Assembly: GCA_039566865.1 (NCBI GenBank) | Contig: CM076949.1 | Location: 17,522,501-17,586,500, forward strand | Source of the DNA: Aurelia coerulea | Lineage: Eukaryota; Cnidaria; Scyphozoa; Semaeostomeae; Ulmaridae | Direction: 5' to 3' | DNA length: 64,000 bases | Shown: in pieces, positions 55,701-64,000 of the stretch | Position numbering within the stretch: position 1 is the first letter of the stretch | Layout of the letters: every line of letters starts with the position of its first letter | The notes under the pieces: generated by a model | Database searches by the model: none | Told to the model about the DNA's origin: nothing | Seen by the model: the letters and a program-made list of their open reading frames with translations, nothing else | Made by a program: the position numbers and the translations under genes

Positions 55701-55919
55701 TCACCATGTGGCAATGCAAAGAGTATTGTTTTCGGAACCAATCAAACGTTCGCAAAATACCGTTATACATGCAGTAGCTCGTTGCCCGGTAATTGTCTGG
55801 TCAGATACTGTACAATGAGTCCGACAACGAGTTACTGTTATTCTCGCATTATCGCGTATTGTTGAATTTACAATAGAGGACAAAAGAAGAAATACTATTA
55901 TTGTTTGTAAGCAATACAT
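55701..55919 (-). CDS. Possible small secreted Cys-containing protein or first exon
   Basis: A 72-codon ORF starts with a signal-peptide-like segment (MYCLQTIIVFLLLSSIVNS) and has five cysteines after it (TRC, RTHC, ATAC, VFC, TLC). The Trp codon near the end is followed by GTGAAC (55704-55699), so it could be a first exon spliced to an exon not recognised here. No family is recognised and an odd number of cysteines argues against a complete disulphide-rich peptide. It may be chance. Confidence 0.3.
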   Translation of the reverse strand: MYCLQTIIVFLLLSSIVNSTIRDNARITVTRCRTHCTVSDQTITGQRATACITVFCERLIGSENNTLCIATW

Positions 55920-56178
55920 ATTGATAGATTCGGAATTTACAATGGTCTTCGATTTTCAAATATATTCCTGAATTGTTTAAAAAAAGGAAAACCCTAGTTG
56001 ACATATCAAAGATCCACACAAAGTCTAAGTACAATAAGTTATCTAAAGGTTCTTAGAAGCAATTCCAAAAGGATGTATTGACTATCACTATCACATTTTG
56101 CATAAATTTGGGTCACATCCTAACAATGCTACGATGTCCTTTGTAAGATACAGACCCCCTTCTTGTTCACATACACTA

Positions 56179-56367
56179 AGGGGCTGATTATATGAGAGTT
56201 TTCAGCCCGTTTGTAACTTTAGCCGGGTTGAAAATTCAGCCCTGTGTTGTGGTCAAAGTGTTGCAAAGACAAAGTTGCGATTACATGATAAAAGTTTCAG
56301 CCCGGTCTGCCGGGCTGAAATTTCAGCCCTCTTTTATCAAACGGGCTAGGATTTTCAGCTCGATCTA
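56179..56367. repeat. CAGCCCG-rich inverted repeat (MITE-like)
   Basis: TTTCAGCCCG occurs several times in both directions, with a palindrome at the centre of the right half (CAGCCCGGTCTGCCGGGCTG). The outer parts GAGAGTTTTCAGCCCGTTTG and CAAACGGGCT ... TTTTCAGC face each other. Limits approximate. Confidence 0.55.
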
Positions 56368-56399
56368 AGGCACGGCAGCTCATGAATCCCTCACAAAGT

Positions 56400-57445
56400 A
56401 CGGATAGGAAGATTTAATTCTCAAAACTATAAAATCAGTGACTCATTCGACTCATTTTGCTTTAGTCAACATGATTTCCGATAAATCTCAAGTCAACTTT
56501 AATGCTCTGAAATAGAATATTACTGCTAATCTTAAGCAATGTTAGATTGGCAAACAGAAAACAAATTCAACCCTACATTCACATTCTCTCAGATTGGAGC
56601 ATCAGTTCTCAATTGTATGCAAACGTTTAAGATTTTTTCTGCATCGCACTATCTAGCTAGAAACAATGGCTCTTCACTTCATATAGATAGCCTGCTTTGA
56701 CTGTCTACAGACTTCATTTTCCCTTAATACACTTATAAATTAAAATACCTACTTGGGAGATTGATCGATCTCATAATTTTTTAGGCCATGGCATAGGGAT
56801 CAACATTTTGCTGGCAACACGCATGCTGATTCTGTTTCCCACAAATTGCATGCATGTTTTTGTATGCTGTTTCGAAAAAATTTGGCAACATGATGGACGT
56901 AGATGAACGACAATGAACATGTTCATTCTCCGTCTAGTTTTGTATTTTTTTTTAAAACAAGGGATACAGTTATGTTTAAGACAATGCGATTTGCCAGCCT
57001 CAAGAGTAGATTTCAAACCTCCCACGCAGCCGAAAATAGAGTTTTGCTTTCTCTGTTTATTTTGAATTGTTTGAGGGAACTCAGAGGTATACATTCTGTG
57101 AATTATGTTCTTCAGAAAGGTAAATCGCACTACTTTTTCGGAAAGCTAAAGCCTTTGTTTCGCACAATTTTCCCTTGCTCGATGCTGAGTGGATCCAACC
57201 AGTCAACAGCGTTCTTTGAAATTATGTGATCCCTTGAGATATCACATGAAGCGTAGTGAGACCATTTAACGAATTTATATGCTCATGTGTATTAAACTAG
57301 ATCAACAGCCTTCGGAGAAATTTTTTGTCAGAAATATTTTCCGCAAATGTTGGCCACAAAAGTTCTCGTATATAAGCTCGCATTACATAGCCTGATCAAG
57401 CAAACGAAGTCCTTACTTCGTCTCTAACATGATCATCCCTTAAGA
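56400..57445. other. Intergenic stretch 3' of the secreted-protein gene
   Basis: ORFs of up to about 119 codons are present on both strands but none has a recognisable domain. No repeat seen. Confidence 0.4.
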
Positions 57446-58995
57446 TCATTCATCTGGCATCTTCTTCGTCTCTTGCACCATCACCTTCAACTTTCCACTT
57501 GGTAGCACATGAACAAATACCTTGCCCCACATTCTGTCACGTTTTAACTGCTCCATTGCCATTGCAACAGCTCTCGCTACATTAGCTGGAACAATTTTCA
57601 TTTTGTCCTTCGGTTTATTTATCTCTGCACGTGGTGTCTCGATTTTTGCTCTTTGCGATATTTGCACACCTGGAGTTGGCTGCGTTGCATGCACTTTACT
57701 TACAGGGCTCATACTTGGTGATCTGGCACGATTGTTGATGTTATTGTTTGCAAGTTTATTCTGAGCATTGTTGTTTTGTCTATTCATTGTTACTTTTGTT
57801 GGTTGGTCTCCAAGAATGCCATTCCTATTCTGTCCTTTATTAGGAAGACCTGAATTTTTAAGCAGGTTCATAGCTTGTGCTTTGGAATCCTGCAAACGTT
57901 TTTGTAACATCCTTTTATGTACGTTTAGCTCATTCATTCCAGGATGTGCAGCTTTAGCGGCATTCAAAGCAGCTGCTTTCAATAGACCAGGATGCAGCCC
58001 TTGTTTAGCAATGGCCTGTTTTTTTATCTGTATTGCATTCATTGCTAATCGTGCACGTCGCACAGCCTCATTTAATCCGACTGCACTACGTTTTTGTGTC
58101 ATCAAATCATTCGTAACATCATTCTCAGCAGCCCGTTTTGCTATCGTGTTTTCCGTCGATTTAGGCCTTTCATAATCGTGTGCAAGCCGAGTGTTAACGA
58201 GTTCACTTACAGCCCGCAGTTTCCGTGGTTTTGAGGACGCAGTTAGTACATGTGATTTCAAATCTGCCGTTGAAAATGAATTACTCCCTTGCCCTTCACT
58301 TGAATCTAAAAGTGCTCCTTTTCCGAGGGAAGACTTCGCAGAATCCTCAGGATAAAAAGTGTTCTTTTCACTTTGTTGACTTATCATTGCAGCACTAAGC
58401 CTTGGATTCAGAAACATTTTTGAATTAATTATATGGTCATTATTTGAATTGAGTGTTTCATCATGTTTGCCGTTCTTGTCTTTGATTATATTTTGTTTAA
58501 CCGCAATATTTCCTGGCATGTTATCAAGCTTCCTCTTGAAGGTATGAGTCTTTTTACTTTTATGCTGCACATTATTCACATGAGAGATGCCATGCCTTTT
58601 CTCTCCAGACTTTGATATTCTCTTCATGGTACTTTTTGAAGCAGTGTTTGATTTTTTCTCTGCATTTCCACGTTTCCGATCCGATAGTCTGTTAAGTTCT
58701 CCTAATTCGACACTGCCTTGCTTCCCAACGCTTTCTGGGATATCATCGTCCTCAAGAAATGCTTTGTAGTTCTGATCAAGTTTGATTTTCTCATTATCCT
58801 CCTCCATGTCTACTTCTCTGAAATTCAATTCTGGTGCTATCGACCAATGAGAGCTTCGTTTTCTCCCCATTTGGTATACATCATCAATGTGTTTGAACTT
58901 TCTGCCAGTTCTCATCGCATACTTCTGTGGCATTGCAGGTATTTCCCATTTCTTTAATTGTGGAAGACTGCTCAGCTTCAACTGTTCTCCTGCAC
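57446..58995 (-). CDS. Secreted basic low-complexity protein, exon 2 (main coding exon)
   Basis: The acceptor CTTTTCTAG (58996-59004) opens the exon at GTGCAGGAG; joined to exon 1 it makes a split Ser codon (A|GT) and continues AGEQLKLSSLPQ for 515 residues to TGA at 57446. The protein of about 538 residues is rich in Lys, Arg, Asn, Ala and Ser. After a short N-terminal part comes YQMGRKR, a Gly plus dibasic sequence of the kind used for amidated peptides, then a long polar region with many KK/KR pairs. An Ala-rich helical segment follows (AVRRARLAMNAIQIKK ... LLKAAALNAAKAAHPG), then Asn-rich linkers and a compact C-terminus (MWGKVFVHVLPSGKLKVMV). I do not recognise the family. A matrix protein or a propeptide precursor are both possible. 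Confidence 0.8.
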
Positions 58996-59261
58996 CTAGA
59001 AAAGCAATGAAATAGTTTGTGTTCAACGATTTACCAAAACACTTGCTATAAAATTGCAACTGGTGTCAAAAATGTATTGGATCTTTAAAAATTGAATTAT
59101 TTTCTATACTAAAGTCCGTAAGTAGAGGTTGAGCTAGATTGGTCAGCAGTGTTAAGAATTGAAAAGACTTGGTTCCCACAATGCGCTAACTCGCGTCAAC
59201 ATCATCACTATCACAACCACCACCATCATAATAATCTTCATCACCATCATGAACTTATGTC

Positions 59262-59972
<711 letters not shown>

Positions 59973-61557
59973 AAACAAGTGACATAGCAAAATCACTGCT
60001 ACTTTAGGCCTTGTATCTAGCCTACCAATCAAATAGAAATTTATGTAGAATCTTTCCAAAATAATTGTATAAAGTACGAGTTGATTGCAGTGCAAAGCGA
60101 CAACATTCGTGCTACCTAGGGTTACAGTCATCCCATCGATTAGGGCTGGAAATGAATGCGATTTAGTTCACCTGGCTTTGTGTAATTTAATTTGAGCTAA
60201 CGCAACGCCCATGCTAACGCCAATTGACACCAATGGTTGGCGGACAAAAATATTGTGTTCGTTGTTGAAGAGCTAAATTCTTTTGGACTTCCTTGAGTCG
60301 AAAATCTAAACTCCAGCAACAATTCTTTGCTTCAGTATAGTTCAATGGAATTCATTAAGATGGTCTTTATTTTAGTGCCTTTTAGATTGAAGGTTTTGTC
60401 TTGAAAGCACATTTGAAGTTTACTGATTAATAGCTCTTCAACGAGGCTATGGATGAGGGTAAAGAAGTGCCACAGTGTTATTGCTTGCTATCTAACATCA
60501 AATTTGAATGTATTTGTTGGTATGAAACCTTTCCGAGTCTCTAACTCAGTTTGAGCTAAGAAAGGGTAAATCTTAATCTTTCTCCCAGTTGTAGTTGATT
60601 CCCACTGATTATGATTCCTTTGGAAATGCAGAATTTATCTTTACTACGGAAACAAAATTGACATTTCCTTGTCGGGACTTGTCTACCTTGGGTACATTTT
60701 CACAAAGAGACTCGAGAAGGATACCATCGAATTGAATTTGACCCATCAGGATTTAGCAATGTTATTTACAGTATTTTGGACCATTTACTGTGTTATTTTC
60801 ATTTTTTTGACGGTTTGTCTGTTTATGTTGAGGTCTTTCTCTGGTTGAAAGATGGAAGAGGTTTGAAAGATCAAAACACCTTGTCTCTCTATGCTATTTG
60901 ACTGGTCAACTCAGTGATTAAAATTCCTTGCTTCAAGACTGTGATTCCCAGGTTTTTTGATATGCTTTAAAATGGTATCAACCACTTGTTTGCTATTTTT
61001 CTCCACTGCTTCTAACTACCGTTTTTCACAGGTGGCAAACAATTAGCGATATTTCACTGGTGTTTTGAATTTCAAGTCTAATTGATTCTATTCCAGTATT
61101 ACCACTGAAATAGTAGGTTTTCAGATTGATGGTGGATTGCCAGTAAGTCTGTTGTTCAAAAGCATGTTTTATGTTCGTGAATTTTTTGCTCAAAAGCCGC
61201 CTGATAAGACAAGAAGTCTCTGTTCTGTAAAATGATAAAACTGTTTGATAATAGCTTGTGTGCATGAAGAATTCTCGTGAATGCATAAGCAACGATGAAA
61301 TTTGTAATGCAATACCATAACTTGCTTTTGATCGACACCTGAGTTCAAAGCCATTATCGATTGCAGATAAGATATTCTCTCAACCAGTAATTTAAAACAA
61401 AATGTTGCAAAATTTGACGAGGAGACAAAATAGAAATTAGAACTTAAACTAAGGAAATTAGAACAAACTGCACAAAGGGTGACTTCTAGCAAGAAGAATA
61501 TGTGTCATCTAATATTGTTGAAATGTTATCAAGGCTATCGTTGATTAATTCAATGTG

Positions 61558-61786
61558 CTTAAAAATGTGTTTAGCCCAAAATACTAAAGTTCTGGCTTGG
61601 AGGTGACAACAAATTTGAGCTTTCAAGGTTAATACTTCTACATTCAAAGCACCAATTAAAACCAACAAGGTACTTGTGTCTAAGTTAACTTTCGAGGAAC
61701 ATTTTGATTTTGATTTTCCATTGATCAAAGCTAAATTCACATCGCTAGCTCCAACCAAAGTTGTATACTTTTTGCGGCACCCGGTA
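61558..61786. mobile_element. Fragment of a foldback element, copy D (one arm)
   Basis: The end TACTTTTTGCGGCACCCGGT and the preceding 220 bp (TTTCAAGGTTAATACTTCTAC, CATCGCTAGCTCC) resemble the right arm of the element at 53878-54844. The other arm is absent or too diverged to see. Confidence 0.65.
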
Positions 61787-61993
61787 CATATTATTTTTAA
61801 AGCAACAATAGCCATTTCATCATTATTCTGAGTACCAGATCCCATTTTGTTTGTTTACTTAAGTACCCATGTGAGTTCTTGTACCTATATTTTCGACGTT
61901 TTCTGGAAAGGAATCCGCAAGTCTGTCCAAGTTTTAAGCGACATTTTAATGATGACGTAATTACTCAAGAGGCTTTGCTACATAAATACAACA

Positions 61994-62500
61994 GCATATG
62001 TTCCAAATCTTTAAATATGTTGGTGCAAAATTCTATTACCTATCACTTTTAACGGAATAACTTGAAAGAAATCTTACCTATTTCGCTATAATTCTACTGA
62101 TGGAATTTTCTAAAATCTTCAATTTTGTCAGAATTAGAATGTTTTCTTCTTTCTTTTCGGGATCCAAGAAAAATGTTAAAAAAAGCTTAAGACCGTTTCA
62201 CGAAATACGAAATAATGTTCAAGAAAACCATAGTTTATGGATGTCTACAATGTGGTATCAAGCAAAAAGCTTTCTCTTTTCTCGTTTACGATTTAGAAAT
62301 TTGATGACGTCTCATCCTCAAATTAGTTGAAATATAAAATATGCTGTAAGTTCGAAAAAAAATTGAAAATTTCTGAAAACTCGAACGGTAGAATTATGGA
62401 TAAGTAGCTAACATCTCTTTCAAGCATTAAGTTAAAAGAAATAGGTCATAAAATTTTACACCCACCTTTTTGCACCGATTTAAAGATTTAGAACCTATGC
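61994..62500. mobile_element. MULE-like MITE, second copy
   Basis: It shares both ends with 36580-37090 (CAAATCTTTAAA ... GGTG(C/T)AAAATTCTATT at the left; TTTTACACC ... TTTAAAGATTT at the right) and an interior segment (CAAGAAAACCATAGTTTATG). AAATACAA flanks it on both sides, consistent with a target duplication of 8-10 bp. Confidence 0.78.
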
Positions 62501-62549
62501 AAAATACAAGCAAATTCTGCATGTACTACAATGGGAAATAGTCACTTAC

Positions 62550-62616
62550 TTGAGATGCCATGTGTCCAGATGACTGAAAATATTGAAAGTAAGATTGATT
62601 TCCAGATTTCCATCAT
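62550..62616 (-). CDS. Secreted basic protein, exon 1 (signal peptide)
   Basis: ATGATG opens a 22-residue signal peptide (MMEIWKSILLSIFSVIWTHG, then IS) with a good hydrophobic core. The donor CTCAA|GTAAGT leaves one base in phase with exon 2 at 58995. Upstream, TTTTTTCCACAG at about 62641 is a plausible acceptor of an intron in the 5' untranslated region, so transcription may begin further right. The start is the first ATG after that acceptor; the second ATG is an equal alternative. Confidence 0.75.
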
Positions 62617-64000
62617 TTTCTTTTTCAGGTCTGAAATCTGTGGAAAAAAGTTTAGTCATCTTAGCTGAACATGTGCAAAAATTGCGTACAGTTTATTGTT
62701 ACAACAAAGCGTACAAGTAAAATCTTTCAATAGGCCCAAGAAAACCCAAAATGTTTCAAATATTCCGATCACATAATTGAAAAAAATAAGCTTTTTGAGA
62801 CGGCTTTTCGAGTACCATCACGAAAATAGAGATGTAAATTAGAACCAATTAAACACAGCTGGTTTTACCACGAAACGATTCTACAGGCCCAATTCCATAT
62901 TCTTTCTTCTTATTTGGTTAAAATCTCAGCAGGGATCAGCGTTCCATCAAATTTCATCCCTTCGAACATTGGCCTATGTTCAATAATTTTTCAGCAGCGC
63001 TACCAATGAGATATTGCTTACAAAATTTCACTTGTTACGTGAATTAAGTCCAGGACTAACATGAAAATATTTGCTGGTGCGATTTTTGAAAATCCTTTAC
63101 AAGTCAAACCTATTTTCTGCCAAGAAAGCTATTGGACTACCTTCATCCGCAGCAGAATCCCAGTAATCGTCAATAAAACCGGCTCTTTCGCCGTAATAAG
63201 GCAGTGGATACATTTTCCATTAAGGTCTTCAAAAATCTAATTCCTTTCCATCATTTAATACCTTTGACAATAGATTGCAGAAATTGCAAAATCTTTGGGT
63301 TTCTCTGAGCCCTATTGACAGATTTGACTTGTATGCTATTGTTACAAAGACTATGAACGGTCTGTCAAGTCTGAGATTTCGCGGTAACACAAAATTACTC
63401 AAAAACAAAATTCTTCAATTATCATCATTTGCAGACATTTCCATCTGGCCTCTAATTCAAAACAGGCTACAAGAAATTGTAACCAGGTGCAGAAATGGCA
63501 AGAATTCAAATTGCATGCATCTGCTAGTATTCAAAGTTGACGACAGGGTGTAAAGCTATTCAACTTGTTGGGGAGACGAGGTACTGATCCTATGTCCTAT
63601 CAGCGAAACAAACGTTGGGGCTCGCTATGTCCTGTTCATTGTTGCTATTGTTCCTTCTCTATTTCTCAACGGTCAAGCCAACTTGCATATTACGCAGGTG
63701 AAGTAAATCGTTACTGCGCATGCCATCTGGAGCCTTTTATCCCCCACTATAAAATATCTTTGAAATCATTCCAGGTTTTGTAGAGGTTCACATTGTTATT
63801 ATTTTTTGATGCAGTTTGAGAAGCTTCTGCTGTGTCGGTATATTTACTTACGGGTCGGTGGGCAGACGCACAAACTAATTAACAAATATGAACCGGCAAG
63901 TGGTGTTTCTTTCGACACGGAAAGGTCATCTAAGCTAAGAACAGCTTCGTTATATAAATCTGGAATCGTAGAGGTAGCTACAGTCTGCTTCAAAACATTC
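62617..64000. other. Upstream flank of the secreted-protein gene
   Basis: Possible 5' untranslated sequence to about 62640. Beyond it, two plus-strand ORFs of 92 and 72 codons (63275 and 63565) show no domain or signal, and I do not call them genes. Confidence 0.4.

Noticed and set aside
56771..57229. Overlapping ORFs of 108 and 119 codons on opposite strands
   Set aside because: No domain, no splice context, and each is antisense to the other.
57522..58957. Hydrophobic plus-strand ORFs opposite the secreted-protein exon
   Set aside because: Antisense shadows of a Lys/Arg-rich coding exon; no independent signal.

Overview
The window is animal nuclear DNA: GT-AG introns with consistent phases, dystroglycan-type extracellular modules, an intronless rhodopsin-class receptor, non-LTR and Ty3/gypsy retrotransposons, and many small foldback DNA transposons (MITEs) in an AT-rich background. 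I favour a cnidarian, probably an anthozoan, but that is inference; no rRNA or mitochondrial marker is present to settle it.

From about 2.7 to 41.1 kb the minus strand carries one giant gene. Four coding exons (41117-40453, 19791-19419, 17645-8186, 6561-2740) join in phase into about 4,773 codons: a signal peptide, a furin-like RRRR site, and about 20 tandem copies of a two-part module. The module is a cadherin-like CADG domain followed by an alpha/beta SEA/S6-like domain with a paired-cysteine signature, the combination found once in the N-terminal part of dystroglycan. One uncompensated extra base near 15060 breaks the frame of the 9.46-kb exon. The 3' end is not settled; the protein probably continues beyond the left edge of the window.

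The left 2.7 kb holds a non-LTR retrotransposon (endonuclease part) that was itself hit by a poly(A) retroposon and by a TTAA-flanked piggyBac-like MITE. The 20.7-kb first intron of the giant gene contains a Ty3/gypsy element with overlapping gag and pol, a GGGAAAC slippery heptamer, a tRNA-iMet primer site and a MYND finger at the start of Pol, plus at least ten MITEs or foldback elements, some nested.

From 42.7 to 49 kb lies a 4-kb hairpin-rich minisatellite between two 157-bp copies that are 100% identical, followed by a possible terminal exon of an unrecognised plus-strand gene. A class A GPCR (51010-52032) stands alone. A decayed LINE reverse transcriptase and a foldback element follow. 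At 57.4-62.6 kb a two-exon minus-strand gene encodes a secreted, basic, low-complexity protein; its intron holds a 700-bp ATC/ACC microsatellite and further MITE copies. The rest is intergenic or intronic sequence in which I recognise nothing.
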